64,000 nt of DNA, from NCBI GenBank assembly GCA_963664595.2, contig CAXXOK010000011.1:310001-374000 (forward strand). Direction: 5' to 3'. The notes beneath the pieces were generated by a model. That model made no database searches. It saw nothing but the letters and a program-made list of their open reading frames with translations, and had not been told where the DNA came from. The DNA comes from CAXXOK01 sp963664595 (GTDB taxonomy: Bacteria; Bacillota; Clostridia; Christensenellales; Aristaeellaceae). Shown here piece after piece: positions 1 to 8,745 of this stretch. Made by a program: the position numbers and the translations under genes. Position 1 is the first letter of the stretch, and the number at the start of each line of letters is the position of its first letter.

Positions 1-38
1 TAAGCATCGAATAATTTCATTCCGCCACGGAGGAAAGC

Positions 39-899
39 ATGATCACCACAGCGTACCGCCATTCCGAAGATTTTTGGGCCGAGCATCAGCAGCTTATTCT
101 TGCGCATATTCTGGATGCTGAGCTCGTGTATCTCAACGCCCGCAACAACATCGGCGTGGAACAGGGCTTTTTCGGCGCGGCGGTGAAGGATGAAAACGGT
201 ACGCTGCTGGCAATCCAGACGCTGTCCTATCCCATGATTTTCTTTGCCGACGGCACGGGGCTTACAAAGCTTGCCGCGCAGATGGCGCGCTACCTGACCG
301 ACCAGCGGAAAATCCCCGATCATCTCAACGGCGATTCGGCCTCCACCGCGGTGATGACCGAAGCCTTCGCGGCGTGCGGCGCCGTATATCAGGCGGGCCG
401 CCGCCTTTACCAGCGCAAGTGCGAGCAGCTGCCCGAGGCGCCCGCGCCGTGCCCGCCCCTTGTGAACGCCAACGAGGTCGATTACGATTTTACGGAGGAT
501 TACCAAGGCTTCCTCAGAGAAAGCCATACGGTATACGATCCCGCAAAGCTGAAAACGGATATCGCCGCGATGCTGAAAAGCAATGATCTTTATGTGCTTA
601 TGGAGCAAAACACTGTGGTTACCATGGGCCGCCTCCAGCGCAAAATACCCGGCGCCCGCGCGGTGGGCGTAATCTACACCCCGCCCCGCTACCGCGGCCG
701 GGGATATTCCACCTGCTGCACCCGGCAGCTCACCCGCCTGATTTTGGACGGCGGATACGCGTACGCCTATCTGTACGCCGAGGCGGACAACCCCGTGTCC
801 AACCACGTATACGAAAAGCTCGGCTACCGCAAAACCAATGATTTTATCGAATATCATCTCGCGGGGCAGGCTTTGCGGCCCGGCGGCCGGGGAATTTGA
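39..899 (+). CDS. GNAT-family N-acetyltransferase
   Basis: Cytoplasmic acetyl-CoA-dependent acyltransferase of unknown substrate, 286 residues. The catalytic GNAT fold occupies the C-terminal half: the strand VGVIYTPP is followed by the acetyl-CoA pyrophosphate loop RGRGYS (about residues 221-226), and the motif-B region NPVSNHVYEKLGYRK is typical of the family. The first 130 residues form an extra N-terminal domain that resembles the truncated GNAT half seen in two-domain members, so the protein may be a degenerate tandem GNAT. The ATG has a GGAGG site six bases upstream. Family assignment is firm; the substrate cannot be read from sequence. Confidence 0.85.
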   Translation: MITTAYRHSEDFWAEHQQLILAHILDAELVYLNARNNIGVEQGFFGAAVKDENGTLLAIQTLSYPMIFFADGTGLTKLAAQMARYLTDQRKIPDHLNGDSASTAVMTEAFAACGAVYQAGRRLYQRKCEQLPEAPAPCPPLVNANEVDYDFTEDYQGFLRESHTVYDPAKLKTDIAAMLKSNDLYVLMEQNTVVTMGRLQRKIPGARAVGVIYTPPRYRGRGYSTCCTRQLTRLILDGGYAYAYLYAEADNPVSNHVYEKLGYRKTNDFIEYHLAGQALRPGGRGI

Positions 900-968
900 T
901 TCTTTCACGCGCAATTTACAGCCTGATTAAAATCCATACAAAGTTTGGACATATTTCCCTGCTACACT

Positions 969-996
969 AATCATACGGTAAGTAAACCGTATGATT
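969..996 (+). promoter_or_regulatory. Inverted repeat in the leader of the 1017 gene
   Basis: AATCATACGGT (969-979) and ACCGTATGATT (986-996) are perfect 11-bp arms around a 6-base loop, and short CACTA/TAGTG pieces extend the symmetry outward. It sits just upstream of the GAGGTGA ribosome binding site (1003-1009) and downstream of a weak promoter candidate (TTTACA 915-920, TACAAA 937-942). It may be an operator or an mRNA hairpin; there is no T-run, so it is not a terminator. Confidence 0.5.
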
Positions 997-1016
997 ATTA
1001 GTGAGGTGACATGAGC

Positions 1017-1751
1017 ATGAAAATGAAGAAAATCCTGTCCGTGATCCTGGCTGTTGTTCTGGTCGCTTCCTCCATCGCAGTCGCATTGGCAGAAAGTACC
1101 AACACCACCGAAACCGCCGCCGGGGATGCCGCTGCCGTGGAGACCGCCGAAACGGCAGCCGCCGGGGAAACCACGCAGACCGTAACCTATACGACAGAAG
1201 AAATGCTGACCGCCGCCATGGCGGACGCCTATGCCAGGCAGGCTGCCTACGCCGCATACGCAGCGGCATATACGGACAGCCAAAGCATTACCAGCCTGAC
1301 CATCGATTCCCAGATCGTTCTGCTGGAGATGCTGCTTAAGGCCAATGCTGTGGCGCTGCCCGCCGCGGAAACGGATGTAACCGTACCCGAAACCAAGGCC
1401 GACACCTATCAGGCGATTGCCGAAGCCGAGGGCAACACCGTGCAGCTGATGGAAACCTACCTGAAGCAGGAAGCGCTGGGCAAGGACGCGCAGATGATTT
1501 TCAGCACCGTACTCAGCGGCTCGTACCAGAACGCCGTGGCGTTTGCCCGCAAGGCGCGCGTAGCGCAGCAGGAGCAGGCCTGGACGGAACTGATGAACGA
1601 TGAAAACACCAAGGTCGTCGTAACCGAAGGCACCGGCCCGTTTGGCGGACACTACAAAAAGACCGTGTACGTATACACCAACGCTGGCGAACAGACCGGC
1701 GACACCGCAGAAACAACCGACACCACCACGGAAGACAGCATGAGCAACTGA
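1017..1751 (+). CDS. Secreted Ala/Thr/Glu-rich protein, unknown function
   Basis: Exported protein of about 244 residues that I do not recognise. A Sec signal peptide (MKMKKILSV, hydrophobic core, cleavage near ALA-E) is followed by a low-complexity Thr/Ala/Glu linker, then a mostly helical Ala-rich core with a stretch of repeated Tyr-Ala pairs, and an acidic Thr-rich tail ending in SMSN. There is no cysteine or tryptophan-rich motif, metal site or sortase signal. An ATG at 1011 lies only two bases from the GAGGTGA Shine-Dalgarno, so the ATG at 1017 (eight bases away) is preferred. It is a single gene between a leader hairpin and a terminator. Confidence 0.75.
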   Translation: MKMKKILSVILAVVLVASSIAVALAESTNTTETAAGDAAAVETAETAAAGETTQTVTYTTEEMLTAAMADAYARQAAYAAYAAAYTDSQSITSLTIDSQIVLLEMLLKANAVALPAAETDVTVPETKADTYQAIAEAEGNTVQLMETYLKQEALGKDAQMIFSTVLSGSYQNAVAFARKARVAQQEQAWTELMNDENTKVVVTEGTGPFGGHYKKTVYVYTNAGEQTGDTAETTDTTTEDSMSN

Positions 1752-1778
1752 TCTGCCGAGGTTTCTCTCCTCCTTATG

Positions 1779-1811
1779 GAAGCCGGGGTTATGGTAACCC
1801 CGGCTTCTCTT
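1779..1811 (+). terminator. Rho-independent terminator
   Basis: GAAGCCGGGGTT (1779-1790) pairs with AACCCCGGCTTC (1796-1807), followed by TCTT. It closes the transcript of the upstream secreted protein. Confidence 0.8.
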
Positions 1812-1895
1812 ATGCCGCAAACCGAAAAAACCCTGCGGCCCTGTGCATTGCGGGCCTGGCCGCGCCCTGCCCATTCCCTCCGCCGCTTTGCCGGC

Positions 1896-1924
1896 TTGTG
1901 CTGCCCGCCCCGTTCCGTTATAAT
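1896..1924 (+). promoter_or_regulatory. Sigma-A-type promoter of the flippase gene
   Basis: TTGTGC (1896-1901), a 17-bp spacer and a consensus TATAAT (1919-1924), about 60 bases before the flippase start codon. Confidence 0.65.
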
Positions 1925-1985
1925 ACAGGCATAGCAAACGCGTGATTTTGCGTTTGCCAAGTTTACAGAAATACGAGGCGGACCG

Positions 1986-3317
1986 ATGGAGCGGCAGCAA
2001 CCGGAGAGCGGCGTAAAACCGCAGCAGCAGCACAAGGTAGCCCGAAACGCGGCATGGATTATCTCCTGCAGGGTCATACAGGCGCTGATGGGGCTTGTGG
2101 TCGGCGCGCTGACGGCGCGGTATCTGGGGCCGTCCAACTTTGGCAGCATCAACTATGCCGCCTCGATGACGGCGTTCATTGCGCCCGTGCTGTACCTTGG
2201 CCTCAACGCCACGCTGGTACACGAGCTGATCACCCGCCCCAACCGCGAAGGCGAGGTGCTGGGCACGTCGCTGTTCATCGGGTCGCTGGCGAGCGTGGTA
2301 TGCTTTATTGGCGTATGCGCGTTCGCGTTCTTCGTCAACGCCAGCGAGCAGGAGATTGTGATCGTCTGCTGCCTGTATTCCATCGGACTTTTATTTCAGG
2401 CGTTTGATATGCTGCAATACTGGTTTCAGGCCAAATTGCAGTCCAAATATTACGCCGTCGCCATGCTGATTGCCTACACGGCGGTATCGGCCTACCGGGT
2501 GGCGCTGCTGATTACCAGCAAGAGCGTGTACTGGTTTGCGATGACGGCGGCCATCGACCATGGCGTGGTCGCGTTGATTTTGCTGTGGGTTTACCGCCGC
2601 CAGGGCGGCCAGAAGCTCTCCCTGTCGCGGTCCGTAGCCGGGGAGATGTTCAAAAAAAGCAAGCATTACATCATCCCCGCGCTGATGGTGAGCATCTTTG
2701 CCGAAACCGATAAGCTGATGCTCAAGTGGATGATCGGGCAGGAAGTGGTAGGCTATTATTCGGCGGCGGTCACAATCTGCGGTCTGTCCAGCATTGTGTG
2801 CGCGGCCATCATCAACTCGTTCCGCCCCGTGATTTTCGAGAACAAGGAGGTAGGCCCGGAGGCCTACGAGGGTAGCGTGACACAGCTGTATTCCGTGATC
2901 ATCTATTTTTCGCTGGCGCAGTGTGTGGGCATCGCGCTGCTGTCGGGTGTGCTGGTGAGCGTGCTGTACGGCCCGGACTACGCGCCGGCCGCCCCGGTGA
3001 TTTTGGTGCTGGTGTGGTACACCGCGTTTTCCTATCTGGGCGCGGTGCGCGATATCTGGATGCTCGGGGAGAATAAGCAGGGGCTGCTGTGGAAGATCAA
3101 CCTCTGCGGCGTGGTGTGCAATATTGTGCTGAACCTGCTGCTGATCCCCCTGTGGGGCACCCTGGGGGCGGCGGCCGCCTCGCTGACGACGCAGGTTTTC
3201 ACCAACGTGCTGCTGGGCTTTGTGTTCAAGAGCATCCGCCGCAACAATACGCTGATGGCCCGTGGGCTGAACGTGAAAAGCATGCGGCTGGACGCCCTGT
3301 TTTCCAAGACCCGGTAA
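1986..3317 (+). CDS. Oligosaccharide flippase (Wzx/PST-type, MATE-like fold)
   Basis: Integral membrane protein of 443 residues with about 12-14 hydrophobic segments, expected to flip lipid-linked glycan precursors across the cytoplasmic membrane. The N-terminus is characteristic: basic residues, then NAAWIISCRVIQALMGLVVG and LTARYLGPSNFG, the usual opening of the polysaccharide biosynthesis/flippase family. Length fits the family (400-500). No glycosyltransferase or polymerase gene flanks it, so it is not embedded in a capsule locus and its glycan is unknown. It is transcribed from its own promoter at 1896-1924. Confidence 0.88.
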   Translation: MERQQPESGVKPQQQHKVARNAAWIISCRVIQALMGLVVGALTARYLGPSNFGSINYAASMTAFIAPVLYLGLNATLVHELITRPNREGEVLGTSLFIGSLASVVCFIGVCAFAFFVNASEQEIVIVCCLYSIGLLFQAFDMLQYWFQAKLQSKYYAVAMLIAYTAVSAYRVALLITSKSVYWFAMTAAIDHGVVALILLWVYRRQGGQKLSLSRSVAGEMFKKSKHYIIPALMVSIFAETDKLMLKWMIGQEVVGYYSAAVTICGLSSIVCAAIINSFRPVIFENKEVGPEAYEGSVTQLYSVIIYFSLAQCVGIALLSGVLVSVLYGPDYAPAAPVILVLVWYTAFSYLGAVRDIWMLGENKQGLLWKINLCGVVCNIVLNLLLIPLWGTLGAAAASLTTQVFTNVLLGFVFKSIRRNNTLMARGLNVKSMRLDALFSKTR

Positions 3318-3661
3318 TCCGCCTCCGCAGGTCCGGCGCAAGATGCGCGTCTTACCGGGAGCCTGCCCTGTAACCCAAATAATAACGATGCTGCTTGTGC
3401 CGCTTGATTGCGGCTTTGCCGTTCTGTTGGTCCGGCCTTGCCATACCGTGAGCAGGCCGCATTATTCCCCGTACATAGATGCCCCTTCATCCACAATCGT
3501 CCTCCGCCGTGAGCATCCAGGCAGGTCCCAAATCTGCTATGCCGGGCAGCCCGTACCTCCCCGCGAGCGCTCTCCGTTTTTCCGCCGTATCTCCCCCTGA
3601 CCTGCAAGAATCCCGCATCAGCTTTCGTTAGATTTACAGAACTACCAAAGGAGGCAATTTC
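3318..3661. other. Intergenic region, no gene supported
   Basis: This 344-bp gap holds an 85-codon open frame (3343-3600) with no ribosome binding site and no family resemblance, which I regard as non-coding. The only clear signal is the AAAGGAGG ribosome binding site just before the gene at 3662. Confidence 0.6.
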
Positions 3662-4390
3662 ATGAAAAAGCTCAGCCGTATCCTTCTCATCCTTGCGCTG
3701 CTCTTTGCTCTGGCCGCGCCGGTAACCGCATCGGCCGAGTTTACGGACGGCCCGGTGCTCAACGCCCTCACCAACAACGTGCCCAATACCGGCATCATGC
3801 TGCCGGATGCCTTTCAGCCTGAGCAGCCCTCCTATCTGCTCACGGTGGCGGACTGGGTATCCAACGTGTACTTCACCCCCTACTGCTATACGCCGGGCGT
3901 AACCATTTACTTCAACGGCCAGGCGGTGGCCAGCGGCACCCGAACCGCCAGCATCACCCTGTCCAACGAACCGACTTTTGTTACCTTCACGCTGGTCGCG
4001 TCCGACAGCAAATCCAACACCTACATTATCTACCTCCAGCGGCGGCCCAGTGAGAAGCGCACGCGCGTTTCCGCGGGCTATATCGAATCGATGTACTCCA
4101 ACGGCACCGCCAATTACATCCGCGCCGATCTGGTAACGGTCAACTATACCGAGGGCACCAACCTTTCAACCTTTGAAAACGAAACCTACTACATTTACGA
4201 TTACGCCTGCAGCGACAACTGCATTTTTTACTACGGCACCATGGCCAACCCCATCCGCGCCACCAGCTTTGCCAACTTTCTGGCCAACTACCGCGCCTAC
4301 GGCTCCACCCTGTACCGCATCATCTACATCGAGGATGAAATCGTGGCCGTGATGCCATACGGATCGGACTATATGCCGTATGTGGGCTGA
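3662..4390 (+). CDS. Secreted protein with cadherin-like beta-sandwich domain
   Basis: Exported protein of 242 residues. A Sec signal peptide ends near TASA-E (about residue 26). Residues 45-125 follow the cadherin-like beta-sandwich pattern (PF12733 type): FQPEQPSYLLTV, then TIYFNGQAV, regular Thr/Val strands, and the closing NTYIIYLQRR. The C-terminal half (130-242) is Tyr/Asn-rich and unknown to me. Such domains usually mediate adhesion or carbohydrate contacts outside the cell. It has a strong AAAGGAGG site and no operon partner. Domain call is moderate; function unknown. Confidence 0.7.
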   Translation: MKKLSRILLILALLFALAAPVTASAEFTDGPVLNALTNNVPNTGIMLPDAFQPEQPSYLLTVADWVSNVYFTPYCYTPGVTIYFNGQAVASGTRTASITLSNEPTFVTFTLVASDSKSNTYIIYLQRRPSEKRTRVSAGYIESMYSNGTANYIRADLVTVNYTEGTNLSTFENETYYIYDYACSDNCIFYYGTMANPIRATSFANFLANYRAYGSTLYRIIYIEDEIVAVMPYGSDYMPYVG

Positions 4391-4470
4391 TCGGACGGTG
4401 AGCGAGCTCCTTTGATCAAAAGCTGCCGCCTGTGCTATGATAGAGCCATCAGCCGGAGGAGGAATGCAGG

Positions 4471-4998
4471 ATGGAACTGTTTGAAGCCGTCGCCCTGCGC
4501 CACAGCTACCGTGGCGCGTTTACCCAGGCGCCCGTACCGGAAGCCGACCTGATGAAAATTGCCGAAGCCGGGGTGCGTGCACCCTCCGGCTGCAACAAAC
4601 AAACCACGCATATCTGCGTGGTGAACGATCCCGAAAAGCTGGAGGCCTTTGCCCGGCTGCTGCCGCGCCCCGTGGTGCAAACCGCGCAGGCAATCCTTGT
4701 AATCGTCACGGACAACCGCCCGGCTTACGGCGATACAAGCTTTGAACCGCAGGACTATGGCGCCGCCGTGGAAAACATGCTGCTGGCCATCACCGCGCTG
4801 GGCTATGCCACCGTGTGGCTGGATGGCGTGCTTCGGCATGACGGCATTGCCGACGCCATTGCCGGGCTTATCGGACTGAAGGACCGGGAGCATTTTACCG
4901 TATCGGTTATCCTGCCCATCGGCGTGCCCGTAGAGGTTTGCCCCCAGCACGATCGCTTGCCGTTGGAGCAGCGCGTAACCTTTAACACCATGGGCTGA
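4471..4998 (+). CDS. Nitroreductase-family FMN oxidoreductase
   Basis: Cytoplasmic flavoprotein of 175 residues, expected to reduce nitro- or quinone-type compounds with NAD(P)H. The family's FMN-phosphate region RHSYRGAF is near the N-terminus (residues 10-17), APSGCNKQ follows at about 37-44, and the core helix AVENMLLAITALGYATVWLDG is diagnostic. It is shorter than the classical 200-220 residue enzymes but matches the compact clostridial subgroup. The ATG follows GGAGGAATGCAGG. It is monocistronic, ending at a clear terminator. Confidence 0.88.
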   Translation: MELFEAVALRHSYRGAFTQAPVPEADLMKIAEAGVRAPSGCNKQTTHICVVNDPEKLEAFARLLPRPVVQTAQAILVIVTDNRPAYGDTSFEPQDYGAAVENMLLAITALGYATVWLDGVLRHDGIADAIAGLIGLKDREHFTVSVILPIGVPVEVCPQHDRLPLEQRVTFNTMG

Positions 4999-5020
4999 GC
5001 CGCTGTCCGCCCGCATAAAA

Positions 5021-5046
5021 GCCGCCTGTCAAAGGCGGTTTTTATT
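5021..5046 (+). terminator. Rho-independent terminator
   Basis: CCGCCT (5022-5027) pairs with AGGCGG (5033-5038) and is followed by TTTTTATTTT. It ends the nitroreductase transcript. Confidence 0.85.
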
Positions 5047-5108
5047 TTGAATATTTTGCAACGGCTGCTGCGCGTTCTTCGTATATACAGATAGAAGGAG
5101 GTGCCCGC

Positions 5109-6029
5109 ATGAACGATGCTTTGGTACCGGGTGACGTTCAATTGCTGGAGCGCCTGATGGCGCAGTACGGAGACAACCTCCTTCGGATGTGCTGGACCTT
5201 GCTGCACGACCGCGAGCTTGCCCGCGACGCCGTGCAGGAAACCTTTCTCAAGGCCTACCGCTCGCTGGCCGGGCTGCGGGAGGGCGACACCGAAAGGGCA
5301 TGGCTGATGCGCATCGCCGTTAATACCTGCCGGGATATACAGCGCAGCCGCTGGTGGCGGATGGTGAACCGCAGCATAACGCCGGACGATCTGCCCGAGC
5401 CCGCCGGTGACGCCGTTTTGCCCGTCAGCGCGGGAAACCCGCAAAGCGCGGATTGGCGCTGGGCAGATACGCTGGGCCAAAAGCTGGGCAGTTATCTGGT
5501 AACCATCAATGCGGCAAGCGGAGAGGTGCTGTCCGCCGAATGGTCACTGGAGGGTATCAGCCAAACCCAAGCCTATAGTGAGAACAACTGGGCGGACGCC
5601 CCTGCCTATACCTCGCAGATCATGCCCTATGTGCTGGCCCTGCTGCACCAGACCGAAGCCATCATTGTCCGCTATCCGGAGGATCAGCGCGAGTGGTTCT
5701 CCGTGGAAGATGCCGCGGCCTACGACCAGGCTTTCCGCAGCGCGGGTTTCGACGCGGCGGCCTATAACCATGGCCTGCCCAGGGATACCGATAGCACCGC
5801 CACGCAGGCAACCGCGCTTGCCATGGCCGCCATGACCGACGGATACGCCCTGACGGAGGAAGAACAGCTGAGCCGCTATACGCTCACCGTGGAATACCTG
5901 CTGGATAACGGCGGCACCTGGTGGATCGGCTTCAACGGAAGCGATGGCACAGGGTATGTATCGCTGAACGCCGCCGACAGGGAAATCCAGAGCGTCACCC
6001 TGACCTCGGCGGCGGCCAGCAACGGCTGA
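5109..6029 (+). CDS. Chimeric protein: ECF sigma region 2 joined to PepSY-like C-terminal domain
   Basis: Residues 1-95 are a good sigma-70 region 2: LRMCWTLLHDRELARDAVQETFLKAYRSL and AWLMRIAVNTCRDIQR cover core-binding and -10 recognition segments. After the linker DDLPEP (about 93-98) the sequence does not enter region 4; from about residue 116 (DWRW) it becomes an extracytoplasmic-type domain with YLVTINAASGEVLSAEW, a PepSY-like strand pattern, and a final repeat WWIGFNGSDGTGYVSLNA. There is no membrane segment. The layout matches an ECF sigma gene and its downstream partner, as in the intact pair at 29047-30974, fused in frame by loss of the middle. It cannot be a normal sigma factor because the -35 recognition domain is missing. 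The ribosome binding site and frame are intact. Confidence 0.8.
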   Translation: MNDALVPGDVQLLERLMAQYGDNLLRMCWTLLHDRELARDAVQETFLKAYRSLAGLREGDTERAWLMRIAVNTCRDIQRSRWWRMVNRSITPDDLPEPAGDAVLPVSAGNPQSADWRWADTLGQKLGSYLVTINAASGEVLSAEWSLEGISQTQAYSENNWADAPAYTSQIMPYVLALLHQTEAIIVRYPEDQREWFSVEDAAAYDQAFRSAGFDAAAYNHGLPRDTDSTATQATALAMAAMTDGYALTEEEQLSRYTLTVEYLLDNGGTWWIGFNGSDGTGYVSLNAADREIQSVTLTSAAASNG

Positions 6030-6054
6030 TCAGCCGCTGGCAAACCCCTCACAA

Positions 6055-6090
6055 CAAACGAACCTGCGCGTGACCGCGCAGGTTCGTTTG
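6055..6090. terminator. Bidirectional terminator
   Basis: A perfect 16-bp inverted repeat (6055-6070 and 6075-6090, loop TGAC) lies between the convergent genes ending at 6029 and 6149. The arms start with CAAACGAACC and end with GGTTCGTTTG, giving A/T-rich edges on both strands. Confidence 0.8.
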
Positions 6091-6148
6091 CTTGTTATAC
6101 CCGTACCGTTCTACAGCGGATACCCAAGAAACCGTATCAGCGCTTCCT

Positions 6149-7702
6149 CTATCCCTTCGCCACGGCAAGGGCAAACCGGCGCTGGCGGATCGCATCCAGC
6201 CCCATACCGGCCAGCACCACGAAGATCGGCGCGTACAGGTATATATACCGGGGCCATACCTCAAAGAGCATCAGATACAGGCTCAGCCCCGCCAGCGTTA
6301 CCGCCAGCACGCCCGTTACCTTCTGCTTGCGCGGCCCGCCAAGCATCGCCGCCAGTACCGACAGGAGAATCACCATCCACAGCACCTGCTCCGCCGTTTG
6401 GTAAAGGGCGTTGTTGCTGCCTTCCGCCATAAACACCGATTTCAGCAGCTTGCCCCACACGTCGTTGCGCACAGGCGTTTCCATTGAGATAAAGCTTTTG
6501 GTCTGCGCCATTGTGCCGTCGTTGAACCCTTTATACAGCTTGACGGCAAAAAAGCGCAGGTTTCCTGTAACGCCGCGGCCGGAAACCCGTTCCCAGGCAA
6601 CGGCAAGGTTGGCCTGCCTGCGCTGCGCAAGCGTTGGAAAGGATGTGGAAAACGCCACGTCTTCATCCGAATGGCCCCCATAGGCTGTGTCATTCATCCC
6701 CATCATCAGAAAATGCGTTATGCTGTGCTGGGCTTCCGGCGTGGCATCCCCCGCCATCAACAGCAGCACCCTGTCCTGCCAGATACGCCCAGGCACAGCC
6801 CCCACGATCAGCGCCGCCGCAACAATCAGCCCCCGTTTCCACAGCGCCCTGCCCTGTCTGGAGAGGATCCCGTTGGCGCCCAGCACCAGCACCATCGCAA
6901 ACAGGATCACCAGCACCGTTGGTTTGATGCTCGCGCCGAAAACACAGATCAGCGAGATCAGCGCCCATTTGGGAAACAGGGGCAGCTTTTTGCTCAGATA
7001 CACGTACAGCGCCAGCACCGGAAACACAATGGCAAACGTATCGGTATAAGGAATGGTGATGATCAGTGAAACCGCAATCCAGGCGGTGCACAGCAACAGC
7101 GCGGCCAACCAGGCCGCCCGGCTTTTTATCAGCTTCCGCACGCACAGCATGCACACAAAGCAAGCCACGTTGACCATCAGCGCGCTTAGGTATACCAGCA
7201 CCGTATAGGGCACATCCTTGCCCAGCCGGCCGACAACCCACACCGGGATGCTCAAAAGCAGGGCAAGCGCCGCATTGTTGGGGTAGGTAGCGAAATAGTC
7301 CTTTTCCACCGCGCCGCCTCCCGCCACGGTAAACGCCGATTGATAAACCGTTTCCACATCCCAGCCGGGATAAAACCACAGGCTGCGTGCAATCAACAGC
7401 TGCAAAACCAGAAGCGCGGCAAAATAGCCCAGCAGAAATCCGTTGCTCCGGATATCCAGCCGCAGGCCGCGGCCCCAGCCGGGCCGCAGCGCAAAAAAGC
7501 CAAGCAGCAAAAGCAGCGCCATAAGCAGCAGCAAGCCGTTGGATAACAGCATGTTGGTTTGGTATGCAAACTCAAACGCACGCTGCTTGAAGACCACAAT
7601 CCCAAGTATCCCGGCAAACCACACACCGCACAAAACAGACAGCCCGCTGAAAACAGTAACTCCGCCCTGTGCAGATTCTGGTAAGCCCCTGGTTTGTTTC
7701 AT
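6149..7702 (-). CDS. GT-C-like multi-pass membrane glycosyltransferase, putative
   Basis: Integral membrane protein of 517 residues with about 11-12 hydrophobic helices. Between the early helices an extracytoplasmic loop carries WFYPGWDVETVYQSA and DYFATYPNNAALALLL, an acidic loop followed by a YPNN motif, as seen in polyprenyl-phosphate sugar transferases of the GT-C group (the mannosyltransferase superfamily). A Tyr-rich segment RYIYLYAPIFVV lies near the C-terminus. It would transfer a sugar from a lipid carrier on the outer membrane face. Neither donor nor acceptor can be inferred and no partner gene is adjacent. It is convergent with the preceding gene. Confidence 0.7.
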   Translation of the reverse strand: MKQTRGLPESAQGGVTVFSGLSVLCGVWFAGILGIVVFKQRAFEFAYQTNMLLSNGLLLLMALLLLLGFFALRPGWGRGLRLDIRSNGFLLGYFAALLVLQLLIARSLWFYPGWDVETVYQSAFTVAGGGAVEKDYFATYPNNAALALLLSIPVWVVGRLGKDVPYTVLVYLSALMVNVACFVCMLCVRKLIKSRAAWLAALLLCTAWIAVSLIITIPYTDTFAIVFPVLALYVYLSKKLPLFPKWALISLICVFGASIKPTVLVILFAMVLVLGANGILSRQGRALWKRGLIVAAALIVGAVPGRIWQDRVLLLMAGDATPEAQHSITHFLMMGMNDTAYGGHSDEDVAFSTSFPTLAQRRQANLAVAWERVSGRGVTGNLRFFAVKLYKGFNDGTMAQTKSFISMETPVRNDVWGKLLKSVFMAEGSNNALYQTAEQVLWMVILLSVLAAMLGGPRKQKVTGVLAVTLAGLSLYLMLFEVWPRYIYLYAPIFVVLAGMGLDAIRQRRFALAVAKG

Positions 7703-7752
7703 AAGCTCCCTCCGCGCATCAAAAGGGTATCGTTTTCACAGCAGCCGCCCGG

Positions 7753-8745
7753 CTATTCCATCCCCTGCCCGTAGGCGGCGTCCCTGGCCAAGCCGTCCAT
7801 CGCGGTATACACAATATCCAGCGCCTGCCAGGTCCGGTCCCAGTCAAAGTCGCCCATCGTGTCATAGTCCGTATGCATCACGCTCGTCCATTCGCCGTCT
7901 GTGTTCACGTTGCCGCGGAAGTTGATGCTCGCGGCGTCGATGCCCGCGTCGCTGAAGGAATCGTGGTCGCTGGAGCCCATATGGCGAACGGCATAGGCAA
8001 GCCCCTCCTCGTCCGGGTCAAAGGCCTGCAAATCGCTGATCGCCTGCAAAAACGCACGGGATGCGCAGTTGCTTGCCGGGGCGCTATCCTCGCCCTCTGC
8101 ATACCCCTTCGTGGTGCGCCCGCCCAGGGTATCGCAGGAAAGGGCAATGTCGTCCTCCCAGTTGTCTATTACAATAACGTCGATATTGAACACGGCGAGG
8201 ATCCTGTCCCGTTCCGCCTGGGGCAGCGTCGCCACATAGTCCTGCGAGCCCTGATGGCCGGTTTCCTCGGCGGTAAAGGCGATAAAGCGCAGCTCGGCGT
8301 CCGGGTAGGGCTCCTGCTGCAAAAAGCGCCGCAGCAGCGTCATCACCATGGCTACCCCGCTGGCGTTGTCCCGGGCGCCGGGGCCGATGGTATCGTAATG
8401 CGCGCCGACGATGAGGATGTTCGGCTCGCTGCTTTGCGCCTTGCGGATGCCGATCACATCGGAGGAATCAATCACAAAGCTCCAGCTGGTGGTATCCTTG
8501 ACGGCGCAAAGCTGCAGGGTGCCGTCCTCCTGGCTGCAGCCGAGGTCCCGGTAGGCTTGAACCATATACGCCAACGCCTTTGCCTGGCCGTCAATCGCCA
8601 TGTTGCGGTTGCCGATCCCTTCCACAAGGTCATCCATTATATAGTAGTAATAATCCTGCTCCTCCTCGGTTACCTCGGCTGCCGCGTTCAGCGACAGGCA
8701 CAGCAGGATCAGCAGGCAGGTAAGCAGCGCCGTTATTCTTTTCAT
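7753..8745 (-). CDS. Secreted M28-family zinc metallopeptidase
   Basis: Exported aminopeptidase-like enzyme of 330 residues. The signal peptide ends near NAAA-E (residue 23). The di-zinc ligands of family M28 are all present: His116 in GAHYDT, bridging Asp126 in DNASG, catalytic Glu160 and metal-binding Glu161 in TAEE, Asp189 in NIDV, and His291 in MHTDYD. SSDHDSF (258-264) is also typical of the family. It should release N-terminal residues from extracellular peptides. It is divergent from the alkaline phosphatase gene, with a 404-bp region between them. Confidence 0.9.
   Translation of the reverse strand: MKRITALLTCLLILLCLSLNAAAEVTEEEQDYYYYIMDDLVEGIGNRNMAIDGQAKALAYMVQAYRDLGCSQEDGTLQLCAVKDTTSWSFVIDSSDVIGIRKAQSSEPNILIVGAHYDTIGPGARDNASGVAMVMTLLRRFLQQEPYPDAELRFIAFTAEETGHQGSQDYVATLPQAERDRILAVFNIDVIVIDNWEDDIALSCDTLGGRTTKGYAEGEDSAPASNCASRAFLQAISDLQAFDPDEEGLAYAVRHMGSSDHDSFSDAGIDAASINFRGNVNTDGEWTSVMHTDYDTMGDFDWDRTWQALDIVYTAMDGLARDAAYGQGME

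Noticed and set aside
3343..3600. Small open frame between the flippase and the cadherin-like protein
   Set aside because: No ribosome binding site, proline/arginine-rich peptide, no similarity; kept as intergenic.
5025..5035. CCTGTCAAAG inside the nitroreductase terminator, resembling a repeat end
   Set aside because: Ten bases only, part of a normal terminator loop, with no right end or further repeat sequence nearby.
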